Positions 7,578-17,200 of a DNA stretch of 38,568 nt are shown piece after piece. The notes under the pieces were generated by a model. It worked only from the letters and a program-made list of their open reading frames with translations. It had not been told where the DNA came from and did no database searches. The stretch's first letter is position 1, and every line of letters starts with the position of its first letter. A program made the translations under genes and the position numbers. Origin of the DNA: Lachnospiraceae bacterium (lineage in GTDB: Bacteria > Bacillota > Clostridia > Lachnospirales > Lachnospiraceae). The DNA lies in assembly GCA_024698555.1 (NCBI GenBank), contig JAILRI010000274.1:1-38568 (forward strand), given 5' to 3'.

Positions 7578-9398
7578 TTACATACGTTCAGGAACTACTA
7601 TTCCCAACAGATAAAGAACTATGCCCAGTGCCTCGTACACAAGGAGTATCAGTGCGATCCAGGCTTTTTTAAGTGAGTCTTTTTCCTCGGTCACGATCCT
7701 GTTGTCATGGTAAAATCCATTGAAACAATCCGACAACTCATAGATAAACGAGCACAGCCTGTGAGGCGCCAGCTCATCCGCCGCATACCTTAAAGCGGAG
7801 GAAAATGAGGTGAGTGACAGCAGCAGCTTTCTTTCGCTTTCAGATATCTCCCTGTCTTTGCACAGTCCCTCAAGCCATCCTTCCTCAAAGGGTGTGACAT
7901 TCTTAAAATCACAGTCGCAGCCCGTGAGCTTCTCAAATTCACTCATTCCGCATTTTTCAAGTATCGAACGGATGCGCACCATGGTATAAAGGATATAGGG
8001 ACCGGTATTCCCCTCGAAGGAAGTAAACCTGTCGATATCAAAATTGTAGTCTTTGGTAGCCTGATTGGACAGATCCCCGTATTTGAGGGCAGCCAGACCC
8101 ACTATGCGCGCGATCCGGTTTTTCTCCTCCCCGGTCATATCCCTGTCAGACATCTTTTCCAGAACCTTGTCTACAACATCGCCTATCAGGGCTTCAAGCC
8201 TCATGACGCCGCCGTCGCGGGTCTTGAACGGACTTCCGTTCTTATCGTTTATGGTTCCGTTTCCCAAGAAGATCAGTTCAGTCTCATCCCTGACTATCCC
8301 TGCCTTGCGTGATGTCCTGAATACCTGTTCAAAATGGAGTCCCTGTCTTTTATCCACCACATAGATCACCTTGTCGGGATGGAACCTGTTCTCGCGGTCT
8401 ACCAATGTCGCCAGATCGGTAGAGGCGTAAATTGCGGCACCGTCCGATTTGAGCAGAATGCAGGGCGGCATCTCCTTTTTATCCGTATCTTCCTTGACAT
8501 CCACAACCAGCGCGCCTTCGCTTATCCTGGTTATGCCCTTCTTCTTCATCTCTTCGATCATGGGCATGATCAGAGCATCGGCATCGCTTTCGCCGTTCCA
8601 CAGTTCAAAATGGACATTCAGATTGTCATAGTTTTTACGCAGGTCAGCCTTCGAAATATCCATGATCTGCTTCCAGAGAGCGATATAACCGCGTCTTCCC
8701 TTCTGCAGATCGACTACCGCCGTTCTCGCCCGGCTGCGGTACTCCTCATCCTCCTTCGATCTGGCGCTCGCAGTGGGATATATTTCCTCGAGGTCACTTA
8801 TCGAGACAGGGCATTTATCAGGATATTCTCCCGTATATTCCGGATCAAAATAGGGAAGCTCCGGATTTCTGGCAGCCATCTCTGTAATGATAAGACCGAT
8901 AGGAAGCCCCCAGTCTCCCAGATGCGCATCTCCTATTGTTTCATAACCGTCATATTTCTCAATCCTTTTTACGGATTCTCCTATGATCGCCGGACGTAAA
9001 TGCCCGACATGAAGCGGTTTGGCAACATTGGCTCCGCCATAATCGACCACCGCGGTCCTGCCTGTATGTCCGGGCTCGAATCCGAGGCGCTCACTGCGTG
9101 CCATATCTGCCGCATACCCTGCCAGCACCGCGTCGCTGAGGGAGATATTGATAAATCCCGGAGGACAGGCCTCAGCCTTTGAAAAGAAGGTGTCACCTGA
9201 AAGTTTCTGCACGATCTCCTGTGCTATCGCAAGAGGTGCCTTTTTATACTCCTTTGCGGCCGCCATACAGCCGTTACACTGGAACTGGCACAGGTCGGGA
9301 CGGTTTGATATCCCGGCAACGCCGTATTTTCCATCATATCCGCAGTCCGAAAAGGCTGCTGAAAGTTTGTCAGAAATGATCCCTGTTATCGTTTTCAT
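7578..9398 (-). CDS. argS: Arginyl-tRNA synthetase
   Basis: This 606-residue class I synthetase attaches arginine to tRNA-Arg in the cytosol. The N-terminal Add-1 domain (~1-105) precedes the catalytic core with GANVAKPLHVGHLRPAIIGE, where HVGH is the HIGH motif. The second signature loop reads SPFKTRDGG, replacing KMSKS as in Escherichia coli-type ArgS. The C-terminal all-alpha DALR anticodon-binding domain occupies ~480-606. The ATG at 9398 has AAGGA seven bases upstream; the in-frame TTG at 9419 has no such site. It sits 27 bases after mgtE and 27 bases before the AAA ATPase gene, which suggests a three-gene transcript. Confidence 0.95.
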   Translation of the reverse strand: MKTITGIISDKLSAAFSDCGYDGKYGVAGISNRPDLCQFQCNGCMAAAKEYKKAPLAIAQEIVQKLSGDTFFSKAEACPPGFINISLSDAVLAGYAADMARSERLGFEPGHTGRTAVVDYGGANVAKPLHVGHLRPAIIGESVKRIEKYDGYETIGDAHLGDWGLPIGLIITEMAARNPELPYFDPEYTGEYPDKCPVSISDLEEIYPTASARSKEDEEYRSRARTAVVDLQKGRRGYIALWKQIMDISKADLRKNYDNLNVHFELWNGESDADALIMPMIEEMKKKGITRISEGALVVDVKEDTDKKEMPPCILLKSDGAAIYASTDLATLVDRENRFHPDKVIYVVDKRQGLHFEQVFRTSRKAGIVRDETELIFLGNGTINDKNGSPFKTRDGGVMRLEALIGDVVDKVLEKMSDRDMTGEEKNRIARIVGLAALKYGDLSNQATKDYNFDIDRFTSFEGNTGPYILYTMVRIRSILEKCGMSEFEKLTGCDCDFKNVTPFEEGWLEGLCKDREISESERKLLLSLTSFSSALRYAADELAPHRLCSFIYELSDCFNGFYHDNRIVTEEKDSLKKAWIALILLVYEALGIVLYLLGIVVPERM

Positions 9399-9425
9399 GT
9401 GTATATCCTTATCGATCAATTATGA

Positions 9426-10769
9426 TTATATTCCTAACAGCGCTGTGGCAAATGAGAAATAGATCATCAGCGAAAGCGCGTCAACAATAGTCGTAATAAA
9501 CGGGCTGGCCATGACTGCCGGGTCGAATCCGATCCTCTTGGCGAGCATAGGCAGCGTGCAGCCCACGAACTTGGCCACAAACACCGTAACCACCAGCGTC
9601 AGGCATACAACAGCAGCTATGGAAACACTCACGCGGTCGATCAGCAGCAGTTTGCCGAAATTGGCCACAGCAAGAGTTATTCCAATCAGCACCGCAACTC
9701 TTATCTCTTTCCAGATAGTTTTTCCGATGTCCTTAAACTCAAGTTCATCCAGAGACAATGCACGGATAATTGATACCGACGCCTGTGAACCGGCATTACC
9801 TCCGGTATCCATGAGCATCGGGATAAATGAGGTGAGTACGATATATGCTCCTAAGGCCTCTTCGTAATGACTTATGATCATACCGGTAAATGTGGCGGAG
9901 ATCATGAGCAGTAACAGCCACGGAATACGCTTTTTCCAGGTTTCAAACACGCCCGTCTTAAGATATGGCATATCGGAAGGCGAAATAGCCGCCATCTTTT
10001 CGATATCCTCGGTGGCCTCCTGCTGCAGGATATCGATGATATCGTCGATAGTGATAATACCGACCATACGTCCTTCGCTGTCTACAACAGGCATTGCGTT
10101 AAAGTCGTATTTCTGGATCTCTCGGGCAACTTCCTCCTGGTCGGTAAGGGTCGACACGGAAATGACCCTTTCCTCCATGATATCGCCTATCAGCTGATCC
10201 GCGTTTGAAAATATGATCTGTCTCAACGTCACAGTGCCTATCAGACGGCGCTGCGGATCAAGTACATAGCAGTTGTTGACCGTTTCCTTATCGATACCGT
10301 CCCGTCTGATCTTGTCAAGAGCCTGTTCCACGGTAAGATTTTGTTTTAATGCCTCATATTCCGTGGTCATAAGTGATCCGGCGGAATCATCGGGGTATTT
10401 GAGCAGCTGGTTAATGGTGCTCCTGGTCTCGGCGCTGGTATTGGCGAGCAGCTTGGTCACCACGTTGGCAGGCATTTCATCCATCAGGTCGGCAGCATCA
10501 TCCACGTCCAGATCCTCTATGATACGGGCAGCCTCTCCGAGAGAAAACTTTAAGATCAGGTTCTGCTGTACGTCTATAGGCAGATAAGCGAAAACATCCG
10601 CTGCCATATCCTTCGGCAGTATCCTGAAGAACTTCAGTCTCTCATCTTCATCCAGTTTTTCAAGAAGAGAAGCCATATCCGCTTCATTCAGTTCCGTACA
10701 TATCTCGCGGAATTCCTTATAGGACTTATTTTCCATAAGTCTCTGTATCTTTTCCAGCAGGTCATCCAT
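9426..10769 (-). CDS. mgtE: Magnesium transporter MgtE
   Basis: The 447-residue protein shows the full MgtE order. The acidic N domain of helical repeats spans ~1-125 (DLDVDDAADLMDEMP), two CBS domains span ~130-255 (AGSLMTTEYEAL; MPVVDSEGRMVGIITIDDI), a plug helix follows, and five membrane segments run from ~280 to the end. The pore region PMLMDTGGNAGSQASV matches the family selectivity segment. MgtE is a Mg2+-gated channel that closes when cytosolic Mg2+ fills its CBS and N domains. The ribosome site is GGGGG eight bases before the ATG. The leader is only about 45 bases, too short for an M-box riboswitch. It diverges from a CNNM/CorC-type gene, giving a Mg2+ homeostasis pair. Confidence 0.95.
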   Translation of the reverse strand: MDDLLEKIQRLMENKSYKEFREICTELNEADMASLLEKLDEDERLKFFRILPKDMAADVFAYLPIDVQQNLILKFSLGEAARIIEDLDVDDAADLMDEMPANVVTKLLANTSAETRSTINQLLKYPDDSAGSLMTTEYEALKQNLTVEQALDKIRRDGIDKETVNNCYVLDPQRRLIGTVTLRQIIFSNADQLIGDIMEERVISVSTLTDQEEVAREIQKYDFNAMPVVDSEGRMVGIITIDDIIDILQQEATEDIEKMAAISPSDMPYLKTGVFETWKKRIPWLLLLMISATFTGMIISHYEEALGAYIVLTSFIPMLMDTGGNAGSQASVSIIRALSLDELEFKDIGKTIWKEIRVAVLIGITLAVANFGKLLLIDRVSVSIAAVVCLTLVVTVFVAKFVGCTLPMLAKRIGFDPAVMASPFITTIVDALSLMIYFSFATALLGI

Positions 10770-10819
10770 GACACCGACCCCCTATATCATGATGTGCTTG
10801 TCGAAACAAACGCTAAAAT

Positions 10820-10848
10820 ATTTTACTACGGTTTTGACAAAATTTCAA
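10820..10848 (-). promoter_or_regulatory. Promoter of mgtE-argS unit
   Basis: Minus-strand TTGAAA (10843-10848), 17 bases, TAAAAT (10820-10825); each box matches consensus at five of six positions. The -35 lies inside the left arm of the inverted repeat at 10841-10901. Confidence 0.68.
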
Positions 10849-10901
10849 CAAAAATTAAATTTAATTTTAAACGAAATTTATCTTTAATATTTGTTGAAAT
10901 T
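10841..10901. repeat. AT-rich inverted repeat between mgtE and CorC-type gene
   Basis: AATTTCAACAAA (10841-10852) is mirrored exactly by TTTGTTGAAATT (10890-10901). The match extends inward to about 18 of 20 positions. The sequence between the arms includes an 18-bp perfect palindrome (10851-10868). Each arm contains TTGAAA pointing outward. This could be a shared operator or a DNA-bending site; it is not clearly a terminator. Confidence 0.7.
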
Positions 10902-10942
10902 ATGATAACATCTTCTGTAAACATGTTATTATCCACACACGT

Positions 10943-10949
10943 AAAGGAG
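10943..10949 (+). promoter_or_regulatory. Ribosome binding site deciding the TTG start
   Basis: AAAGGAG lies nine bases before TTG at 10959. None of the upstream in-frame ATG codons (for example 10923) has a comparable site. Confidence 0.7.
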
Positions 10950-10958
10950 ATACCTATC

Positions 10959-12215
10959 TTGGAACCGGATGCCGTCTTGCGGCTTGTCATATTGATCATT
11001 TTACTTGTTCTTTCGGCATTCTTTTCATCCGCCGAAACCGCCTTCATGTCAGTAAACAGGATACGCTTAAAGAGTGAGGCCGAGGATGGCTCAAAACGCG
11101 CTGCTCTCATCCTGAAGCTTCTGGACAGCCATACGAAGCTCCTCAGCACTATCCTGGTTGGCAACAACCTCGTAAATATTGTTGCTTCTTCGCTCACCAC
11201 AACACTTATGATCAGATTCTTCGGCAGCACCGCCGTAGGTATCGCGACCGGTGTCCTCACTCTCATCATCCTCATATTCGGAGAGATCACTCCCAAAACG
11301 CTCGCTGCCCGCAAAGCGCATTCTTTGGCCGCCAGATACGCGCCGTTCATAAACATCCTTATGATCGTACTCACTCCGGTGACATTTCTGGTCACAAAGC
11401 TGGCAAATCTGGTGCTCAAGCTGTTTGGCGCCGATACCGCCTCCACAGGCAGCCATATCACAGAGAATGAGCTGCTGACCTTCGTGGACGAAAGCCACGA
11501 CGACGGAGTCCTGGAAAACGATGAGCGGGATATGATCAATAACGTTGTTGATTTCGGTGATACACTGGTAAAGGACTGTATGGTGATGGCCATCAACATG
11601 AAATGTGTTTCAACCGATATCTCCTATCCCGACCTTCTGGCTGCCTTCAGGGAAGACGAATATTCACGCATGCCTGTATACAGCGGCAGCCGTGACAATA
11701 TTGTCGGTATCATCTGGGCCAAGGATGTACTTATCAAATATGATCCGGCCACTCCCTTCAGCATAAAGGACTATATGCGGCCTGCCTATTTTACCTATGA
11801 ACAGAAAAACACGCGTGAACTGATGAGCGACATGCGCGAAGAATATAAATCTCTCGCCATAGTTCTCGACGAATACGGTTCCACCGCCGGTCTTATTACC
11901 ATAGAAGACCTCCTGGAAGAGATCGTCGGAGAGATCCGTGATGAATATGACTTAGACGAGGCTGACAGCATTTCCAGGCTGGATGACGGAAGTGTCGAAG
12001 TTCTGGGAGCAACCAACCTTGATGAAGTCAATGAAAAGCTTGGGCTCTCCATCGAATCGGATGATTATGATTCCATTGCCGGGCATGTGATACATCTTCT
12101 GGGCCATCTTCCGGTGAAGGGAGAGACCGTTTCCGCTGACGGCATCACCTTTACTGTCACTGATGTAGAAAAAAACAGGATCGACAAGATAAAAATAACA
12201 GGCCTGCCGGTTTAA
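10959..12215 (+). CDS. CNNM/CorC-type transporter (hemolysin family)
   Basis: The 419-residue product has a DUF21/CNNM membrane domain at ~1-185, with about four hydrophobic segments (LRLVILIILLVLSAFFSSAE; GVLTLIILIFGEITPK). Two CBS domains follow at ~200-325 (DCMVMAINMKCV; DEYSRMPVYSGSRDNIVGI), then a CorC_HlyC domain at ~335-419 (LDDGSVEVLGATNLDEVNEKL). Family members (CorB, MpfA, YhdP) handle Mg2+ and Co2+, mostly as Na+-coupled Mg2+ exporters. Facing mgtE, it could form an import/export pair; that is inference. I chose TTG at 10959 because of its ribosome site; the frame is open to an ATG at 10794, but those residues (rich in Lys, Phe, Ile) look non-coding and overlap the promoter region. 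Confidence 0.88.
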   Translation: MEPDAVLRLVILIILLVLSAFFSSAETAFMSVNRIRLKSEAEDGSKRAALILKLLDSHTKLLSTILVGNNLVNIVASSLTTTLMIRFFGSTAVGIATGVLTLIILIFGEITPKTLAARKAHSLAARYAPFINILMIVLTPVTFLVTKLANLVLKLFGADTASTGSHITENELLTFVDESHDDGVLENDERDMINNVVDFGDTLVKDCMVMAINMKCVSTDISYPDLLAAFREDEYSRMPVYSGSRDNIVGIIWAKDVLIKYDPATPFSIKDYMRPAYFTYEQKNTRELMSDMREEYKSLAIVLDEYGSTAGLITIEDLLEEIVGEIRDEYDLDEADSISRLDDGSVEVLGATNLDEVNEKLGLSIESDDYDSIAGHVIHLLGHLPVKGETVSADGITFTVTDVEKNRIDKIKITGLPV

Positions 12216-12240
12216 TCGACAGGTCTGTATTTTTTCTTTT
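12198..12240 (+). terminator. Terminator of CorC-type gene, inside convergent stop overlap
   Basis: The stem pairs ACAGGCCTGCCG (12198-12209) with CGACAGGTCTGT (12217-12228), with one wobble and one mismatch, and is followed by A and a long T/C run. The loop holds the stop codons of both convergent genes. Confidence 0.8.
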
Positions 12241-14233
12241 TTTTCTTTTTATGCTTTGAGTAAACTATCTCGGTAACCGTGTCTGTACTATCCTCTGCTT
12301 CTTCCTTCCTGCGGTTCATAAAATAAATAAAATTGTCAATCGCATTCAGGATGTCCGCAAAGTCGGATCTGGGCGCCGCGTCTATATATGCGCTTAAGAT
12401 CTCGTTTTCCTTTTCACCCTTGTACCGGCCGTAGAATATGTCGAAAAGGTTATGACCTCTCACATATATCTTTATGGTTTCCATATTGCGCTTTAAGTCT
12501 TCCTTGGTCCGGATCACCAGTCCGGTCACCTCACGCATATGCTTGACGCTGGCGAGCTTGTGAAGATAGCTTTTGAACTTTTCCAGAAGCGTATTGTAAA
12601 ATTCCTCCTCACAGTTTATGACCCCGATCTTCGTCATGACGACAGGATTTAAGAAGTAATTCTCAAAGGAATAATACTTGAGCACCAGTATGTTTCTGGG
12701 CTGTATCCTGGGAAGATTGCCTTTGTCCTCCTGTGACCTCGAGAAATAATAGTTGCACAGCTGTTTAACGAGTGTCTGAGGATTTTTACCGTCGCTGTCC
12801 CTTATCATCAGGAACTGATCCTTCAGATACAGCTTATTGATGTATTTCAGATTCGCGTAGGTCTTTATGTTCGTGCAGCTGTTAGTGGTAATGATCGAAA
12901 CTCTCTGAAGCGTCCCGTCGTCATTGTAGATCTCAGAATAATACTTGTTCAGTAGCAGCGGCAGGCGGTTGGAATCCTGCTTGCCTTCGACGATGAATAC
13001 AAAATTGACGTTCATGAGGTCGTTGGCCGAATATCCCAGATCATCAAGTATCACATCGATATCCGAATTCGTATTGATAGTCGTATTGCCGTCATCATCG
13101 AGAACCACCTGTCTGATCTGCCTCGAATTAAAATTGAAGATCAGATTTGGCGAATGGGTGGAGAAGAAAACCTGATTTTTGGAAGAAAGCTTGTACAGTA
13201 TCTCACTGGCAGCCTTCTGCAGCTGCGGGTGAAGATATATCTCGGGATCCTCGATCAGGATCAGGCTGGGGATGGCATTGCTCTCCTCGATATATGCCTG
13301 CAGCAGGCTTAAGATATATATGCTCTTGGCACCGGCGCTCATGGTCTCGACCGAGTCCGCGCTGTATCGTTCCTTGCTGAGTACTACCGTATCGAGCTTC
13401 AGCAGGTTCTCGGTGTTAAGGTTCATGACGAACTTGATATTCTGCTGTCTTCCACTGTTCATGGTATAGTAGTGATTGAGCTTACCCATGAAGGAATCGA
13501 GCTTTACCTGCATAAGCTTATATTCCAGCAGGCGCACGGTTTCAACTATGCTCATTTCAACCGGCGGCTTGCTTTCTATGGCCGGAATACATCTGAAACA
13601 GTCCACGCAGGGTCTGGCATGATCCTCGACACAGAAATTATCCCTGACTCCGATAAGCGTATCCTCGGTCTCCGAGAAAAATATATCGTTCTGAATATCT
13701 TTTATATTCCTTGAAACGTCTATGAAATGGCAGTTTGGAAATACCTTTTTTATGTTGTTGTTATTACGGTTGATCCCGTCGGAATATCTGATATTGAGAT
13801 CGGTATCCACCACAAAAACGAATCTGAGTATCCCGCCGAGATCATCATCCGAAAGCGCGGCAGGTGTATTCTCGCTCTCCCACTGTTCCTCCGAGCCTGA
13901 AGTCTTGCGTCTCTCAAAACTCGGAAGCTTCAGGCAGAACTCATCATACCACATGTTAAATGTCTTATAGACACTCAGCACACCGTTCTTATAGAACAAC
14001 TGGATATCATCATTGGTGATCTCGAGTTCCACGGCTATTTCCACATTGCGCGAGGGATTGTGAAAGTCCGTTTCTTTTACCTCATAACGCCCCGCAACAG
14101 CGCGTATGGCATGAAGGATCGTAGTTTTTCCGGTGCTGTTCTTTCCGACTACGATCATCGCCCTGTCAATGTCATCAATATTCAGTTCCCTGATGGTCTT
14201 GAAATTCTTGATAAGCAGTGAATTAATCTTCAT
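12212..14233 (-). CDS. OLD-like ABC ATPase with TOPRIM domain
   Basis: The 673-residue protein has a RecF/SMC-like ATPase head. It shows LLIKNFKTIRELNIDD at the start, Walker A GKNSTGKT (30-37), a signature-like SAGAKS (299-304), Walker B LILIEDPE (324-331) and an H-loop STHSP (358-362). A TOPRIM domain follows, with FIVEGKQD (E416) and RDSDGK (D479, D481), the acidic residues that bind metal in OLD nucleases. The inserted arm holds four cysteines (201, 209, 212, 215) that could bind zinc. OLD proteins are ATP-dependent nucleases, several of them in phage defence. The start overlaps the kinase stop by ATGA and has GAGGAG five bases upstream, so translation is coupled. No GajB helicase or other defence partner is next to it. 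The lysine-rich tail is encoded by the opposite gene's terminator tract. Confidence 0.85.
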   Translation of the reverse strand: MKINSLLIKNFKTIRELNIDDIDRAMIVVGKNSTGKTTILHAIRAVAGRYEVKETDFHNPSRNVEIAVELEITNDDIQLFYKNGVLSVYKTFNMWYDEFCLKLPSFERRKTSGSEEQWESENTPAALSDDDLGGILRFVFVVDTDLNIRYSDGINRNNNNIKKVFPNCHFIDVSRNIKDIQNDIFFSETEDTLIGVRDNFCVEDHARPCVDCFRCIPAIESKPPVEMSIVETVRLLEYKLMQVKLDSFMGKLNHYYTMNSGRQQNIKFVMNLNTENLLKLDTVVLSKERYSADSVETMSAGAKSIYILSLLQAYIEESNAIPSLILIEDPEIYLHPQLQKAASEILYKLSSKNQVFFSTHSPNLIFNFNSRQIRQVVLDDDGNTTINTNSDIDVILDDLGYSANDLMNVNFVFIVEGKQDSNRLPLLLNKYYSEIYNDDGTLQRVSIITTNSCTNIKTYANLKYINKLYLKDQFLMIRDSDGKNPQTLVKQLCNYYFSRSQEDKGNLPRIQPRNILVLKYYSFENYFLNPVVMTKIGVINCEEEFYNTLLEKFKSYLHKLASVKHMREVTGLVIRTKEDLKRNMETIKIYVRGHNLFDIFYGRYKGEKENEILSAYIDAAPRSDFADILNAIDNFIYFMNRRKEEAEDSTDTVTEIVYSKHKKKKKKKYRPVD

Positions 14234-17200
14234 AGAAGCTCCTCGATCTTTTCAGCCGCTCCGTCGTAATCATACAGAGCCAGCTTCTTATCAATTTCTT
14301 CAATCGCGTTTTTCATATCTTCGGCGAGGCCGCTGCGTCCGATCAGATCCTTTATCAGCTTGGTTGCGGCGTCGCCTTCAAATTCAGCAAGCAGAAGCTT
14401 CGCGCATAAAAGCTGTTCGCCCACATCAAGTATGGGTTCCGCTTCAGTTCCTGACGCGGATGAGCTTTTGGCGCGATCTTTCTCTTTTAGACCTGAGAGC
14501 GCCTCTTCGATACGTCCGAGCAGCATCACATAATCGGTGTAAGCTTCCTGGGCATTGGCCCGGACATAATCGTGATCTGACTGCTTGCAGGCCTCTTCAA
14601 GACGCCTTGCCTTCTCCGAAAGCTCCATGGCGCCTATGCCTTTGCAAAGGCTTTTTACAGCGTGAATCTCTATCCTGTAGTTGTCATAGTCCTCTTCTTC
14701 CACATATTTTACAAGAAGGTCGAGCTTGTTCTTGCCATCGCTTAAGAATACTTCAAGAACGTTCTTTAAGGTCTCATAGCTGTTACCTGAGTAGAACAGT
14801 GCCTGTTCCATATCTATGCCTTCGATGACAAACGAACCGTCATCTCCGTCACTTACGCTGGTCACCTCCAGCAGGTTCTCCTCTTTGCGGTTTACTATCT
14901 CGTTATATGCCGCCATGTCGCTCTTGACGGTGATGATCTTTTCTTCAGGCAGATATGCGCTCAGGATATCTTCCAGTTTGGCAAGCTCTATGGGCTTGGA
15001 AAGAAAATCGGAGAATCCCTGTTCCAGGAACATATCCCTCATACCGCTTACCGCATTGGCGGTAAACGCTACGACCGGAGTATCCGCATTGAGCGTTGAA
15101 GGATCCTCGCGCATCTCATGCAGTGTCTCAATGCCGTCTTTTTTAGGCATCATATGATCGAGGAATATCAGGTCATACTTCATTCTCTGACACATCTCTA
15201 TACAGTGGATACCGCTGTCCGCGGTAAAAATACGCATCTTATGATTATCAAGCAGACCTACGAATATCCTTAAATTTACCAGGTTATCGTCAACTACCAG
15301 CATATCCACATCAGGTGCCACGTAATCATACGACTTCAGACTCTCATGCTTCTTTGAGGCGTTTGTGTTTTCCAGGATCAGGGTACTTAAATTAATACTG
15401 CTGATAGGCATGTTGATCGTTCTGTGACCCTTGACATCGGCCATATACTGACGATAATACAAGCCTACCACCACCCTCTGGTCATCAACAAGCGGATCCT
15501 TTGCCTTCACTCTGCGGTCAAATTCTCCCAGGGGCAGCAGTATATGAGAGTACTCATTTTCCTTTACCTTCCGGTCTAAGTCATCGGCATTGGTAGTATA
15601 GTCCACCGTGATATCAAAATCCTTAAGGGTGGCCCGGTAATTCTTAAGTTCATTGAGCGACCCGCAATAGATCAGAAATCTCAGTTTATCGCAGTTCTCA
15701 ATAACGATGGAATCTCTTGAATCCACGATCTTCTGAGGGATCCTGACAGTAAATGTGGAGCCCTTGGCCAGTTCGCTCTGAACCTCGATAGTTCCCTGCA
15801 TCGCGTCTACCAGCTGCTTCGTTATAGCCAGTCCCAGACCCGTACCCTCTATGGCCTTGTTCTTGGTAGCGCCGAGACGTTCAAAACCGTTGAACAGTTT
15901 GCCCATGTTCTCCTGCGCTATCCCGACACCGGTATCGGCGACTACGATATTCAGGATGCAGTTATCGCCTTCAAAATCCGAAGCAAATACCTTCAGATCC
16001 ACCTGACCTACTTCTGTATATTTGCACGCGTTGGTCAGCAGGTTGATGATGATCTGTTTTATCCTGACCTCATCCCCATAGAACGACGCAGGCAGTTTCG
16101 GATCAAAATATACCACAAAATCAAGTCTTTTATCACTGATACGCTGTTCCACATTGTTCAGGATATCATAGAAAGTGGATGTAAAATAATACTCCTCGCA
16201 GGATATCTGCAGCTTGCCGGCCTCTATCTTAGAGAAATCCAGGATATCATTGATAATACCGACCAGAGTCTTGCCCGAGCTCATAATGGCATTGGCATGA
16301 TCAAGAACCTTCGGATCATTCGAGTCACGCATGAGCAGTTCTGTCATACCCAGAATGGCGGTCATAGGCGTACGTATCTCATGAGACATCTGCGCAAGGA
16401 ATAAGGTCTTTGATTTGTCTGCCTCGAGGGCTTTCTGCATCTTGATCTCTGCTTCGTCAAACTTTTCACGCAGCTGTTCCTGAGACTCTTCGAGCAGCTT
16501 TATCCTGCGCTCCTGTTCATGTCTGATATCATCCGCGGCAAGAACCTTTCCTCCACGGTCGATAGATGCCTGAACTCCCTTTTCTACAGCGTCGATGAGC
16601 TGCAGCGTCGAGCCGTAATCATCGGGATAACTGATCTTGCAGATACCGATATTCAGTTTTATATCACCGTCATGAAGTGTCCAAAGCTTTGAAAAACGCT
16701 CCAGGATCACGCCTACAGCCTCGTCTGCTCCATCCGGAGGACAGATGACGGCAAAAATATAATTGCCCAGATAAAACACATTGTTGTCGGGGAACTTGTC
16801 TAAAAGGAATGAGCCGATCTTATTCACTACATAGTCGACATTGGTCGAATCATCGCCATAGGAAGTAATAAGATAATCATTGAAACCAAAACCAACGGTA
16901 CACATAGCCTCATCGGTCTGTACATAATCCCCGACCCTTATGCGCATACCGCTGCGATTGAACAACTGTGAATTAAAATCTACATAGTCGGTGGAATTAT
17001 TTTCAAAAAGGAAAAGCAGGATCAGTCCTATGGCAAAGGCAAAGCCGTAAAGCAGGTAGTCCTTGAACACACTCTGAAGAACTATCGATGACAGGAGGAG
17101 CGAGGCAAAGATATAATACGGAAATCTGCGTCTGAAGGTAACTCCCGCGTTAAAGAACGATATCCTGACCACACTGTAGGAAACATATATGACAAACATC

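Noticed and set aside
10770-10813. M-box Mg2+ riboswitch in front of mgtE
   Set aside because: The predicted leader is about 45 bases; the M-box needs roughly 160.
10826-11599. 257-codon minus-strand frame opposite the CorC-type gene
   Set aside because: Serine-rich antisense shadow; the plus-strand frame has clear CNNM and CBS domains.
12212-14233. Gabija-like phage-defence system (GajA)
   Set aside because: The ATPase-TOPRIM layout is similar, but there is no GajB-type UvrD helicase beside it; the neighbour is a histidine kinase. Kept only as an OLD-like protein.
16528-16980. Active diguanylate cyclase domain
   Set aside because: The GGDEF signature is replaced by LGNYIF, so catalysis is not expected.
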